Shown here piece by piece: positions 32,365 through 46,905 of a stretch of DNA of 64,000 bases. The first letter of the stretch is position 1. The number at the start of each line of letters is the position of its first letter. Source of the stretch: Phalacrocorax aristotelis (taxonomy: Eukaryota; Chordata; Aves; Suliformes; Phalacrocoracidae). The DNA lies in assembly GCF_949628215.1 (NCBI RefSeq), contig NC_134311.1:58946205-59010204 (forward strand). The letters run 5' to 3'. The notes beneath the pieces are model-generated. The model had not been told where the DNA came from. It searched no databases and was given only the letters and a program-made list of their open reading frames with translations. The position numbers were made by a program, and so were the translations under genes.

Positions 32365-35300
32365 AATTGGCCTCGTATAGCACTAATGAAAATTAAAAGT
32401 GTTATGCAGGGACAGGTCCAGAGAAAAGTCCTCCAGATTATTGCCTATCAGCCTTGACTATGAAACCAGACTCTTCCTTCTGCAGTTCTGGCTTCATTCA
32501 AATTCTTCTTCAAGCTTTTTTGCCAAACTGAGTACTTGCAGAAGACAGCCTTTTGTACCGCATGTGTAGCCTTGATTCACCCTCCAAGTCTGGAATATAC
32601 AGAATGGGGCAGAGGTCATTCAAGAAAAATTATTTTGTGATCATTAAAGTATGTAACATAACATCATGGACAGATGAGGGGAGTGAGGGAGTGTTGCAGA
32701 CTCATAGGGAGTGTCCTGAGTTTCAGGCTCTCCCTGCTGAAATGCTGTACTTCCCTCAGTTTTAGGAACTGCCACGTCCACAGGAAAGGAATGCAGTGGT
32801 ATTTGGTCTCTTAGACTGGAATCAACATTTACACAAGAAAATGTTAGGCAAGTAAGTAAATAGCTATTTACCCAACCTCAGTATTAACTCAATATTAACT
32901 CCATAGTTGGAAGGTTAACTTAGATGAACTCCTAAAGGATTTTTTCCTCTTTCATCTTGTGAGGACTTTCATACTCCACATCAAAACTAAGATTCAATCC
33001 TCTTGCAAAATCTGTCTTGCATATAAAATGATACATGTAACGCTGAGATTTTTTTCAGATTCAGCTCCCTTTTTTACTAATAAAAGCACATTCAGAATTT
33101 AATGTTAGTCTTCACAATTCTGCATGTGGATTGTTCACAACCCTACCTGCCTTAAACTAGAAGGACCCTTGGGCTAGGCCAGACGCCCAGCAGTAAGCAG
33201 AAATTTTTAATGACTGCCCTGCTGCTGAAATATATACAAACTGTTAACCTGTGTGAGGGGAATGTTGGACTGTGGTTTGGGATTTGGCTCTAAGTGCATG
33301 TATAATTGCTTTACACGCTGAAACCTATTTTTCATATAGGCAAACTGAAAATTCCAAACGCATGCACAAACCATTGCTACTTCCCAACTGAAAAATCAGG
33401 CAGGATTGTTGTAAGTAACTTTGTGGATGGTAATCATTTTGCAGTGAATATTACTAGCCCTGGCTTCGAGAAGTGTCTTTGTAAAAGGCTGGTGTCCTTT
33501 CGGCTCTGTTCCCAGTTAGATCTGACCTGAGCATATGTAAACAGGTAGTTGAATTAATGTTTCATAAGCAGGTCCTGGTAACATTTCTTTGTTACTCTTG
33601 AGTGTTTGATTTTAAAAATCATACGACTTTCTTTAATAGGCTTTTTTGGTTCTAAATGGACTGAAATCTTTGGTCTGTCATACAGAAGTGAATCCTTTGA
33701 AGTAAACAAGTAATTGGCAGCATTAGTGGGTTGCTGGCTTCTGTGTGAATCTTGGATGTTTTAGCAGTGGCTTTCATAGATCTTATTGTTAGCAAGGGAA
33801 CAGGGAAGTCAAAGATGATAAATATTTTCATTAAGACTGTGATTTTTTTTAAGCTTTACATTTTTTCTAACCTTCTCAGAAACAGCTAGATCATTTTGAT
33901 TGGCACATTAACTATGGCCTGCTTGCCTGCAGAGCTGCTCGTCTCATTTCTCAGATTGCGTTACTGTCTTGCATAAAGCTGTAAAACAAATTGGCAAGGT
34001 GTGTGTCTTTTCCCCCCACAGGTAGGGCCACAAAATGAAAGCCAGTCTTTTATTACTACCATTAGCTCAAGTCCTAGGGAAGTGCTACAGAGGAAAATTC
34101 CTAATCTTGCTACTTAACATATTGCAAGCAGGCATTTTTGGTTTTAATATAGTTAAACAGTGAAAAGTTAAGAAATGCCAGGATTTAAAGTTGCTTACTG
34201 CTGAGTGGGTTTATCATTTGAGGCTCAATGATGTGCTAAATGCAACAGTGTGGCTTTTCATTCAGAGCTGGCATGTGTCCTGCTGGCTCAGCTTGGGTGG
34301 AATTTTCATGTGCCTGCCTGCAAAATGCCATGTAAACAAATGTTATGGGGGAATTCCAAGAGTGTGTAATGGCTAGATGCACAAGAGGATGTTGTGTCAG
34401 TGTAATGGGATATCTCTTTAGTGGCATATGTCTTCACCCATTGCTTAAGGTATCCCATAGCTTGGTGTTTGGGGAAAAAAGAAAAAAACACATAGGTGAG
34501 GTATGGATTCTAATCCCCAAGGCAGATAAGGGCACTGAACCCTGGTTTCCCACATCCTGGATGACAGTCTTAATCACAGGGTGGGAGATAATGATTAGAT
34601 TTCCTTTGTGTCTTGTTTGGACATTTATGTGGTCGAAGCGCGTAAGTGAGAAAGAGTCAATATCTCTATTCTGCAAATAAGAACGAACTTAGCCTTCCTC
34701 TGCTTAATGCATCTAAAGTAGTATGTATTTAGGTACACACCTAAACCAAGGTGTAGTTGCTTAGTAACTTGCTAACTAGTTACTTGCAGGCTTAGGTGGG
34801 GGATTCAGGAACTAGGTTTTGATGGGTGTCTAAATGGATGCAAGTCTTGAGCTTCCTCATGAGCTTAATATATTGACTTCCCCTGCCCTAATAGTAGCCA
34901 TAAAATACTTCTGTTTGTTTGCCTGAAAGTCAGCCTTATGGCATTTTCCTGTACTTATGTTAATTAAATGAGATTATGAATGAGGGAAAAAAAATCTGTT
35001 TTAGTGTATTGGAGACCTGAACAATCTTGGGAAACTTACGCTGCATTCAAATAATGCCAGAAACTATTTTAACAGGGATCAATCCTGAGGATAATCATTG
35101 TTTAATATAGTTTTTGACTAGCCAGAATATAGTAGCTGGGGGGTATTCTTTTTTTTTCTTTTTTACTTTATTTTTTTTGTTATGATCTTCCAATACTCTC
35201 TCAGACTTTCCCCTCCAGGGTATGCTATGCACTTTGGCAGCTTGGAAAGGAACAATAAGATTTGATGCATGTTTATACAAAACAATTCATTTAATAGCTG

Positions 35301-38300
35301 TAGGGGACAGTTCAGTAAAAGTAGCGTGATTTATAAAGCACAGGGTCAGCTTTGGAGTTTTTGAAGCCTTAAGCAATGGATGATTACAGTGCACCAAATG
35401 GGATCAGAGATAGCAGAATTTGCACCTGTGGTTGCTTTTTCAACCTTTGTACTCTGTGTCATTTATTGCTCAGAGGCCCCTAAGGCTGTCCAAGATGATA
35501 TGGTCTGACCTGGTAAAATGAAAAGTCAAAATATCAGGTAAAAACAAAAGAGCAAAGAAAAATTGTCTGGGCAGAAGGTGTGTCAGAAGTCAAATTAGCA
35601 GCTAACTGTTCTGCATTGAGTCAAAAAACATCACAGCTCATATTTGGTTTTGATTGTGTTGTATATAACCAGCAAGTGTGCTCCTGACTGTTGTGTGGCA
35701 CTTTTAATGCCAGCTGTGTTAATTTCTTTGTCCAATTGATGCTTTGAAAGGCAGTGAGAAAATGGCTTGAATAAAGAGTGGAGAGCCAGTCCTTAGATTC
35801 TTAGCTTCTAGTAAGGTTAACTGTGTAGTTGTGAACACACAGCTATTAAATGACTATTACAAACACAGACAATGACTATTCAGAACAGAGCTACAAAAAG
35901 CTGTCCTTATAAAATATTGGCGATACTGATATGGCTATTTTTTATTCCTCTTCTCACAGTCTTTACATTTAAAGTTTAGTAGTTTTGAACTTCCAGCATT
36001 CCTCTTACCCATGTGTCTTGACTTTCCTAATTTGGTGCACTTAATCCTTTTTACAGTACTGCTTTTGGTATCGTATATTTCAGGCATTCTTTTTGGCAAA
36101 TATAGTTCTGCTGATTTTCTGTGCTAATTGATGTGTGAGCTTATTATGAAATCTCTTGCTGTGATCTTGGTGGGTGGATTTAGTCACATATACTTTACGC
36201 ACTTTTCAGAAGACAAATAAACTATGATTCTGACTCCAGTGTGGTACCAGGTTCTAATTCGCTGGTGCTCGTATGAGCATTCTGAGCTGCATGGTAAGTC
36301 TTTCTTTGGTTTTGAGTTTTCTTTTCCTCAGTAAATTCAGCCCTTTCTCATACCTGTGTTTTCTCTGGGGATGGTGTATATGTTGTAAGCTTATTTAGTT
36401 TTCTGATGATCAGAAATGTTGGCTGTAAGAAGAGGTAGACATAGTGATTAGGACAGCTAGAAGTGCCACTTAATGAACTAAACATCTCACTGAAACTAAA
36501 AATAGTAGTATTTCTTTAAGTTGTTTCACACCGATGAAGTGCGCCAGTCTTTTAACAGCACTTCCCAAAGAAACTCCCCACTTAGGAAAGACAAATCGTG
36601 TGACAAACTCTGGACAAGAGTGTGCAGAGGCTTGCTGATAGGAAGGGTGAAGGTCTTTGAAGACTGTACATTTATTTAAGTATAAAGACTGTCTTGTGGC
36701 TCTGCCTCTTCCCATAATTGCAGCTGTGCTTTTTAAGCTTCATTTTGTCAGAACTGTTCTTACTTCTGGTTTTGAAAAATATCCTCAGTGTATTGATTGT
36801 ATAGTACTCTTCTCAACTTATAATGTGAAGCGGTATGTGAGAAGATCTTTAAAGGAGTTAGTGGGCTAATTGACTACCTGACTCTCAGCTTCATGTGCCA
36901 AATCACAGTATGGCAAGAAAATTAGTGTTTGGAGTATTTTTAAATTTGGCAGCTCTAATTTTGCCCTCAATAATCTAAGTGCACAAACGGGAAGTCGTAA
37001 GTAGGCATTTTTGACCTTCTGATCCTGGAGATTCTGCTTTTTCTGAAGCTAGTAATTCTTTACAAATAGAAAGTACAAATTAAAAATACAAATTAAAGCC
37101 CAGAATAGATTAACAGCATAATTTAGAGGGATGAATTTGGCAAGTGTTTTGTGGGAGAAACGGAAGGGATCACACACATCCATTTACTGCTTTTTGATTT
37201 TTGACCTTAAATCAAATTAATCTCTTTAATGTTTTCCCCTTATATCTTGCCTTGACTATGCAAATAATTTCAAATTGTGGTGTCTGCACTTATAAAAGCA
37301 CTTACTTATTAAGGGCACTTCTGAAAGTGTCCCTTCAGTGTTGAGTTGTGACTCATATGTTTTTCAGTGGTGTTCTGCTGCTGTTCTGTAGTCGCTGAAG
37401 GTTTATTTGCATGTCTTCATGCCTTGTGGCACTTCTGAAATTGCTCTTAAGTGGTCAGATGTGTCTGCCAGGTTATTCAATTAACTTCTGCTTCTGCAAA
37501 GTTAGAGCCTGCTGCGGGAATGAACACGTTTATGCTTCACTGACTTATGATCCAGCCTGTGCTGCATCCTTTATCAGGAAGAACTGCAACCATCAATGCA
37601 GATCTGGGCAGACTGTCTCTGGCTGCACATTACATTCTTGCCTCAAACCCAGATAAATGGCCGTTACTACATATGCCCTTTCCTAGTGTTAGGTGATCAA
37701 TACTGAAGGTGAACAGATATGCAAAGAAACCAAAAATAATGAATTTTGCAAATGTATGTTCCTTGTCCTCCCTTTCTCTTTATTATTTCCATATCTTCTC
37801 TCAGCCTCATACAAATTTTTTATCTTTCCTAGTGAGTGTTTCCTATATCTGTGCCTACAGCTGAACACATTTGTTCCCTGGCTCCTTCTTTCCTCTATTA
37901 AATGTGGTAACTGCATCAATTCTTTCTCCAGCCCTTTAGTAATACCCTGTTCTCAGTTAGCTGTCATAAATCTTTTCTATAAGGTTTCCAGTTCCCCTTT
38001 CTTCCGCTTTCATAATTTGGGGATTTAAGTCATCTGGGTCTAGTGCTTTGTTGGCGTTCAGTAGTTCTAATTGCCTTCCTATCTGTTTTATGATGAGGGT
38101 AAAGCCTTTCAACGATTAACTCCCCCAAGCCTAGGAAAACATGTCTCAGTCCCTAGGACGTTATCTTCTTTCCTTTTGTGTGTCCTGTTGTGAAAAAATA
38201 ATTTAGACCTGAAGCATATTAACCATCTATCACTAGCTTTCTTCTTTGATCTTCTAGTACTCCTCTTGTGCCTTTTCTTTTTGTTTTGCTAGCATGCTTT

Positions 38301-41300
38301 TTTGGTTTTTTCCCCCTATCTTTTCTCTGTTGTTTTTCCATTTAGGCACTGTCTATATTGTGCCATATCTCTTTATTCATTTGCTTCTCTGGGAAATATG
38401 AATTTCTGACAACCTGCTTCCCTTCTCCCTTGCTCATCCTGCAGATTCTGCTTTTTTCCAGGATTTTATGTTTCACTGCTGCATGTTTTTTGCAAAAAAA
38501 ACACACATAAAGGCAACTTCTTCTCGTGCAACTAAATGGGGATCTATAAAATTTCACCTGCAGCTATTTACTTGCCAAATTAATATTGTTGCTGTTTTAA
38601 AATCTCTCTTCACTAATTGCCTAGAACTGTAAGGCCTAGCCAAAAATCCTAGTGCTTCTATCACTATCCAAACAAAAAACCAATCACACTGCTTGCAATT
38701 TTAAAAGCTCTCACTACATATTTTAAAGTTGGTGCGTGTTGTCTTTTTTTGGTTTGGTGTTTTTTGAGTTGTTTTTTTAATTTTACAATGGCATTGATGC
38801 CTGTTTTGTGTGTGTGTGGTAGCATGTTACTCAGTCTGGGAGGGGAAATGGAATGAAAATTGAGTGCAAATGAATCCCACAGGAGACTGGGAAATGCAAA
38901 ATCAATCCAAATGATCAGATCCAATTTAGGGGTATGAAAATGAACTATAGGTAAAAGCATGAACTGTAAAAGATTTAGTTATACTTGCTCTTTCCCTCTG
39001 AGATTTATCAAATGATGAATAGTAATCTGTCACTTGCCGATTAAACAAAATGATTTGATTTCCAGACACTTTCAGTAACATATCCTCTTTCATAAGTGCT
39101 TAACATCTACATATATTCTGCACCCTTTCAGAGCTTGCTTTTCCAGCCTCTATTGTGATTTTTTGGTAATCGTACTCCTCTTTGGACTGACATCCTAAAA
39201 TCCCTCTACTCTTCCTTAAGAGAGACCTAAGTTTGACCATGGGTGAGCTGTCCTGTAAGGGCACTGACATGACCTCCCAGAGGTTTAAGCTGCCTGTCTG
39301 TTTAGTCTGTCCCAACCTTAAGACACTGTGAGAGCACCTGCGTGCTTGGATGGAGCAAGGATGAAGCCTTGTCAACTAGGGTGCTCTTACCTAGTCTATG
39401 TAGCCACATGCAGTTTGTACAGCCTTCACTGGAGACCTCCCCGTATTCACCACGTACACCACATGTGGTTGGCTGCACTAGGACCCTCTCAATGTGTGTT
39501 GCCAGTGCTTCATTACATGCCTCTTCAAAGTCAGTGGCACAGACATATCGCAAAGGCCTCTTTGATTAATATGGTACTGAAGTGCCCATTCTGTTGTGTT
39601 CATGCACTTGCTGCTTGGTGAGAAGAAAAGGGAGGCACAGCATGCCCTCATACATGGCAAGTATAGAATTTCAGGAAGGCATGTAGACCACTGTCTGGAG
39701 CACCCAGCTGGAATTTGAGACCACTTTGTTGGAAAATAAGTCTAAAATGAACTGCTGAAGAAGACTCTCTCCAATTTATAGAATAATAACATCTTACTAC
39801 CCTTCTCCTAAACTTGAGATGGCATCAGGAGAGCTGGAGGAAGAAAATCACTGCTTGCCCAGTGACTCTGAAAAACACCACCCTTTTGTGGTGAGAAAAA
39901 TCATGTTCCCTGCTGGGGAGGGGAGGAAAAACAGTTCAAAGCAAACATCCATGCCTTCATCCTCATGCTGCCTCCAGCACAGATGATGGCGAGACTTGCT
40001 GTTGCCTCTTAGCCAGGCTGGTGATCTGGTTGTGTGTTAAGATTACTCTGTGGAGGTGGTAGGTTGGCCTCTCTTCCAGTTAGTGCATTTGGGATAGGTT
40101 ACCGTCCACCAGGTACTAGAAAAACTCACAGATCCCTCCTTTAAGGCTGTCTGGCAGCAGGTGTTACCTGCTCTTTGAGCACCCAGACTCCCACTGGATT
40201 TACCAGGTGTCTGCAATGGGGTGTTTGGTGAATTTCAGTGTGGAGTTTAAGTATCCTGCTATAGCCCAGACAGGGGAGATGCTGTTTTGAGGTTAGGCCT
40301 GAAATTGAGCTTTACAATGACCTTCAGCGTCCACTGGGCTCTAGGGTAGGGACAAAGTATAGGACAGGTTCACCACCATGGGAACTGCTGACCATCTATA
40401 CATGTCAGCAAACTACCTTTCCCAGCAACTGCGTATATGCGCGGGAAGGCCCTTTGGCCACAAGGGCAAAATCAGCCAGTCAGACTTCTCCCATGTTTTC
40501 TTCAGACAGTCATCTTGCAGGCTGCTCCAAGGCGCTTGTGTCAGCTGGGCTGTTGTGGTTGATCTCTCTCTGAGGGAGAAAACCTGTGCTAAGCATTACA
40601 TCTAGAAACTCTGCAGCTTCTACAAAGATTGTGGGAGATGTAAGAACTACCCAATGTCAAATGCAAACATTCTTCTTTGGGAGAGCTGTCCCACCCTCCC
40701 ATTTTTGGGTTCATGCTCCTATGAGCAGCTGAAAGGGTCAGTTGTCCTACCAGCATTGGCACTTGGAAACCCGGTCAGGCTACCTGAGAAGGCATCTACT
40801 GCATCCATTATGTTAGTCCTGGAGAGACTGGGTGAAGTCACTGGACTGGTACCTGCAGATGGTGGGAGCAAGTAGCTGCTTGTTGTAGGAACCTGCAGAA
40901 GCACTAAGGGACAGGAGGTTATGTCTCCTTTTTTTGTTGCTTTCTATTGTTCAAAAGTTCTCCCCTCCCCAAAGGTGGAACACCTTGTTTATATCACTCT
41001 GGAGACTGTGATAATGAACAGGTTTCACTGAGGTCCTGGGCAGACAGCCTATTCCTAGTTAAAAAGCAAAAAGGGCTTTTGGCCGACTGGTTTATTGTAC
41101 TTCTGTAGTGCATTTGGTGTTTAAGGGGCATCTTTTATTTCTCAGGTATGTCTAATGGTCCCTGTTTATGTTCTGTGTCCTTTCTGAGTCATCTCCCACT
41201 GCCCAAATCTATTAGGGGGGCTGTAGAGGTCTTTTATTCTGGATGGATAATGAAGGATAGATGTAGATGTTCTCATAAAAAGGGACCTTTGTTTTAGTGT

Positions 41301-42185
41301 TTGTCACTGGACTGTACTTAATCTGAGCTAGTCCTTATAAACCAGAGTGGTCCTCCTAGGAATGATGACTAGCAGTGAATTCTTTCCATTTTGAAATGGC
41401 TTAACTAGAAAGAAACTGGCCTGTCCTTATGAATTTTGATGCTACTCTGACCAGTGTGAACTAGTCTCACTGAGAAGGTTGGGCTGTAAATAATAGAAAA
41501 TCTCCCAATTTGTCTGTTTTACAAACAAAATTTATAGAATTATATCTGCCTTGACAGCAGCTGCTCTGTGTGAGGCCTTCACCATCAGCTTGCACTAAAA
41601 AATTTGGAAAATGGCATATACTGAAGTGCAAATGTGCATCTGATTTCTTGTCTTAATTCCCTTAAATGAAGGCTGGATATGCTTGTACCCTGACATGTAT
41701 ATCATCCAACTTGTCTTCTCTCAAAATTGGCAGCAGGCCTGGAGCCTCCCATAGAAAAGAAGCCATTGAGGCTGTATGCTAATAGGACAGGGGAAAGGTG
41801 AATGCCCTGAGATCTTTACTCGACTTTTTCAGTAGTGTGTGGTGTATTGGCTGGCTTGTCCTTAAGAAACACCCCCTGGCCAGGAGCTACAGTGGTCATG
41901 TAACTAAGGGAGAAGGTCTGAGAGACGGTGAGATGGGATATGAGAATACAGTTATGATTAGCAAAGGGTCTTTGCTTGCTCCAGCAGTGTCCTTGTACTT
42001 TTTTACTTTTTTTTTTAAAGGTGAGGAAGAAAGAGGCTTTTTACCTTTGTAGCCAGATGTAAATGACTTTTAGCAAAGAGGCAGAGAGGAAGGGACAGTG
42101 GAGTCACAGAAGTCAGGTGGAGTCAGGCTGCTACATTTAACTACAGCAAGAGAAGACAAGCATGTGGCTTTGCAAAGAGAAAGGA

Positions 42186-43655
42186 TAGAATCATAGAATC
42201 ATAGATTCATGGAATCTTTTATTTTGGAAAAGGCCTTTAAGATCATGAATTCCAACTGTTAACCTGATGCTACTAAGTCCACTACTATAATATGTCGCTG
42301 AGCACCACATTTACAAATCTTTCAAATACCTCCAAGGATGGTGACTCAACCACTTCCCTGGGCAGCCTGGTGCAATGCTTGACAACCCTTTTGGTGACAG
42401 ATTTTTTCCTAATATGCAGTATAAACCTCCCCTGGCACATCTTGAGGCTGCTTCATCTCATCCTATCACTTGTTACTGGGGAGAAAAGATGAACCCCCAC
42501 CTCGCTACAACCTCCTTTCAGGTAGTTGTAGAGAGCAATAAGGTCTCCCCTCAGGCTCCTCTTCTCCATGCTAAACAACCCCAGTTCCCTCAGCTGCTCC
42601 TTATAAGACTTGTTTTCCGACCCTTCACCAGCTTTGCTGCCTTCCTCTGGACACGCTCCAGCACCTCAATATCTTTCTTGTACTGAGAGCCCTAAAACTG
42701 AACACAGTATTCAAGGTGCTCCCTCACCAGTGTTGAGTACAGGTGCATGATGACTTCCCTACCCCTGCTGGCCACACTATTCCTGATACAAGCCAGGATG
42801 CCATTGACCTTCTTAGCCACCTGGGCACACTGCTGGCTCATATTTACCAGCTATCAACCAACACCCCCAGGTCCTTTTCCACTGGAATCTTCCCAGCCAC
42901 TCCTCCCCAAGCCTGTAGTATTGCATGGGGTTGTTGTGACCCAAGAGCAGGACCCAGCATCCAGCCTTGTTGAACCTCTTACAATTGGCCTCGGCCCATC
43001 AATCCAACCTGTCCAGATCCCTCTGCAGAGTCTTTGTACTCTCAAGCAGATCAACACTTCCACCCAGCTTGGTGTTGTCTACAAACTGACTGAGGGTGCA
43101 CTCAATCCCCTCATCCAGATATTGATGAAGATATTAGACAGAGCTGGCCCCAGTACTGAGCCCTGGGGAACACCACTTGTGACTGGCTGCCAGCTGGATT
43201 TGACGCCATTCACCACAATATTTTGGACCCAGCCCCCCCAGCCATTTTTTTACCTTGCAAAGCATATGTCCATTCAAGCCATGAGCTGCCAGATTCTGCA
43301 GGAAAATGCTGTGGGAAATGGTGTCAAAGGCTTTACTAAAGTCCAGGTAAAAAACAACCACAGGCTTTCCCTCATCCACTAAGCGGGTCACCTTGTCATA
43401 GGAGATCAGGTTAGTCAAGCACGACATACCTTTCCTAAACCAAAGCTGTCTGGGCCAGATCACTTGGTTATCCTGTACCTGCTGTGTGATGGCACTCAGG
43501 ATGTTCTGCTCCACAAGCTTCCCCTGCACTGAGGTCACGCTGACTGGCCTGTAGTTCCTCGGATACTCCTTCTGGCCCTTCTGGTAGATGGGTGTCACAT
43601 TTGTTAACCTCCATTCATCTGGGACCTCCCTGCTTAGCCAGTATTGCTGATAAAT
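42186..43655 (-). mobile_element. CR1 LINE, 5'-truncated, older copy with partial reverse transcriptase
   Basis: On the minus strand the element starts within the RT fingers. A 154-codon frame (43134-43598) carries NYRPVSVTS, then the palm motif A YLDFSKAFDTISH with its catalytic Asp. Just past motif A the frame slips: motif B ([11 protein letters not shown]) is read in a different frame. Past motif B I recognise only the general CR1 pattern of the 3' region. The 3' end at about 42186 has repeated TAGAATCA units, the complement of the CR1 octamer tail. Endonuclease and ORF1 are absent, so it is inactive. It looks more diverged than the other two copies, hence older or of a different subfamily. 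The 211-codon plus frame at 42747-43382 is its antisense. Confidence 0.93.
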
Positions 43656-46600
43656 GATTGGAAGTAGCTGAAAGAAGAACTAGAGAAACCTATTTGTAAT
43701 AAGGAAGACTGAGGGAAAGGGGGTTTTAAAGAAACTCTAGAACGTGGAAGGAGAGAGAGAAAATGAGGGAGAAACTGAGCTGTGTAATCTATACGGGGCT
43801 TTTTTCCTCATATCGGTTCCTTTTCTTGCCTCTGAGTGCTATATATAACGCTAAATAGACCTTTTATACCATAAAGAAATCCATTAATGACTCCTGAATT
43901 GAGAGTATGATGAAAATTATTTTGAAATAATAACTAAGGCTTATTTCATATGGCAATTTTTTTTATTTCATGCAGTAATTATATTTAAAGGCAAGGAATG
44001 AAGTTTTTTTTCCCCAGTGACCCTTTGGAGGGGAGCTGACTTTCCATTCAATATTTCCAATAAGATAGAGGGAGAGAACAACTCTTTTCTACGGAAGCAA
44101 TATATTTTTTAGCACAAATATAGCTAGAAGGTTGATTTACATGAGGACACGCTGTGTGAGCCCTTAATGGGAATTTTCTGTACCATTAACTTTTATTTTA
44201 TGAAACATGTGTTTATTTCACTTCAGAGAGAAAACTTTCCTATGCCTTACAGTTCAAAATTAATTTTTGTGCAATATTCAGTACTAACTCTGTGATCTTG
44301 CTTTAATATATTGATTTGGGGGAGGAGGAAAAAGCTTTCTGTGATCTGCCCAGAGACAGTTTCTTCATCAGTCTCCAAGCTTGCTGTTTGATGATACTTT
44401 TCAGATAGTTTGTGAACAAAGCAAATCCATCTTAATCTATTTTAATGGTATTTGTATTCAATCCATGTTATGTATCAAATAGACTTGCTCCATAAAAATC
44501 TTCCCAGAACTCTGTTGAACGGGAATTCAGAAAATAACCTGTAAACACCATGATAATGCACAATTATATTTTTCTTTAGGCTTAAGAAGTGTAGTTTAAT
44601 GATTACAGTTTTCAGGACTGTCAGTTTTGAAACTTCCAAGTACTTCATAATGGCTCTTATGTCTCTAACTGGTCTAAAACTAAAGTCCTGAGCTTGACAG
44701 CTGGTCTCCTTGAAATACCAGGTCAGTACTCAATACCTGAGATTTCCCATAGTTCTACCTGGATCTAAAAAACAGCCAGAGTCCAAGTAGTGAGCAGGGA
44801 TATGTTCTCTTTGGATTCCAGAGAAATTAAGTGCTGCCTTCAAGCACTTAATTTAATTTTTGTTTGTAAGCATGGTCCAATGTCACAAAAGACTACAGCT
44901 GCATTATTTTGGAGGTGAGTTGAACTGCATTCAAATAGCATTGTCCCTGTCTGTCTTCTGCCTCCCTACAGCCTAAGAGTGAGTTTGGCATGGGAGCTAT
45001 GGAAAAACACTTGTAAAGAGAAAAATGTCACATTAGTAAAATGCATGCAGTAAGATGGAAAGTTTAAAATACGCTTTTCTGTTTGGTCGTTCTCCAAGAC
45101 AATTTTTGGCCAAAAAAGAAACCCATAACAAACGTAGCTACTTGGTAACAATAACTTCTAATGTCAAGTAAGTTAAAATAATATCATATTAGGTAAAAGA
45201 GAAGCAACTGTTTTGGTGCAATGACTGTATAAAGAAGTAGTACTCTATTTCTGACACCTCGTGCTTTGCTATAACAAGAAAACAATTTGTTTTTTTTAAT
45301 GCACAGCATCGAAGTAGAAATGAGGTGCAAGCAGACATGGGGGGTAAGCTAGCACTGTGTTTGAAGCAGCATGTGAGTGTTTCCAGCTAAGACAGACTGA
45401 GCTTCTGTAATGCGCTTCTCAGAAGCGCAGCCCAGACTGCAATGCTTAGTTGTAGCCATGTTTTGCCCAACAGGTTCTAAGTTCTGTTTGAGATGGGAGA
45501 GGCTGGTGGTACAGTCTGATTCCAATTCAACCCTGATGCAAGGCTGCTTTCATTCAATTTAGAAAAGATGAACATTTAATCTTTCTCTTTAGACCTGAAG
45601 AAAGGTTCTTTTCTGTGGATCCTACTGTGGAGTGTTTCAGCCTTGCCTGTCATCTTAAAAATCTTCTCATTTCAGAAAAATGAGTCTAGTGTGTGCCTTT
45701 TCTAGGGGATGCGTCCCTGGCCGTTGTTTGACCAGCTGTTTCTTATTGTCCTGGGAACAAAAATTTGGAGACCTAAGGCACAAACTACTCTCATAATAGC
45801 CACATCTGTTCTGATTAGGTAATGCCCACTGAAAAAAAAGAGTTGTTGAAGAAATGCAGAAGTTTTCATTTAGTCAGATGATACTGTATTTGGGTCTGAG
45901 GAAAGCAGTGGCTCTGTTGAAGAACTGTCTGATTTAAGAACAGTCAAAATTTTGAGCATGGCATCAGTTAGCCATACAGAATTCATCAACAGCAGAGCAT
46001 TAAGGACTGTGTTGATAACAATAAGTAACCACATTCTAGTACCTATATTTTCCAGGAAACAACTGTCACTTTTTTTTACTCATACCTTGTAATGGATCAC
46101 TTTACTAATTCCCAGGGTTAGAGCAGTATATGGAAACACTACTCCCCTAAACTGTACTGGTGTGCCAGCAGGAACAAGAAAAAGCAATTGCTTCCCAGCG
46201 CAACAGACTTTTCAAGGCAATATGTATTGTTTTTCTTGGATTCACAAAAATAAGTTCTTTGATCTTAAGAAGATAACCAAATCAAGCTACCTAAAGTGTC
46301 ACTGACGTGCAGAGAAAAACCAAGGTGCCAGAATCAAGGGCTAAATTGTATCAGACTGCACTGTAGAGGACAGATATATTTGGACCTGCTTAGTTACAAC
46401 AATTCAAATAGGAGAGGCATACTGATTAAATGTCCAATATTTCAGAAGATAAAGACAAGAGATTTACCTTTAGCCTGACCACTGACAGATCCTGTTTTCA
46501 CATGCTGGCTGGAGTCTTCTTAGAGAACAGCCTATTATCTCACCCTAAGTCCAGTTGGCTTTCACAAATGTGAAATGCTGTTTTGCATTCACAGTCACCA

Positions 46601-46905
46601 CTAAGTATTTCACACAATTAGCATCTCCCTTATCTTCCTTCTCTGTAGCATGTGGGCTTCCTCTCAATGGCAGTACACTTGACTAAAGTGTAAAGAACCT
46701 TGCAGAAATCTGTCTGAAAACAATTGCTGGAGGTGTCTCACTTCCTCTGTGCAGACATGGCAGATCAGTTATAAAATGACTGATGAGAACAGTAGTTCTG
46801 ACACTTTAATTCTTTGCCTTTTCACCTTTTTCTTGGTAAGAGGAATTATAACCATTTATATGAGGAGAGATAGGGAATAAAATTGTTTTAGTTACTGCAT
46901 CTAGA

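Larger units (their letters stand above)
29571..42185. other. intergenic sequence, no gene supported
   Basis: AT-rich intergenic DNA with a perfect hairpin at 32154-32181, a C-rich/G4 tract at 32331-32364, a TG run near 38810 and a GC-richer part at about 39300-40900 with short open frames on both strands but no recognisable domain. No exon of a known gene could be identified. Confidence 0.6.

Noticed and set aside
42747..43382. 211-codon plus-strand open frame, the longest in the window by codon count
   Set aside because: It is antisense to the CR1 reverse-transcriptase region, whose minus-strand frame carries the real motifs.
43134..43598. Reverse-transcriptase frame as a functional gene
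   Set aside because: It is truncated at the 5' end, shifts frame after motif A and lacks endonuclease and ORF1; it is a dead LINE fragment.
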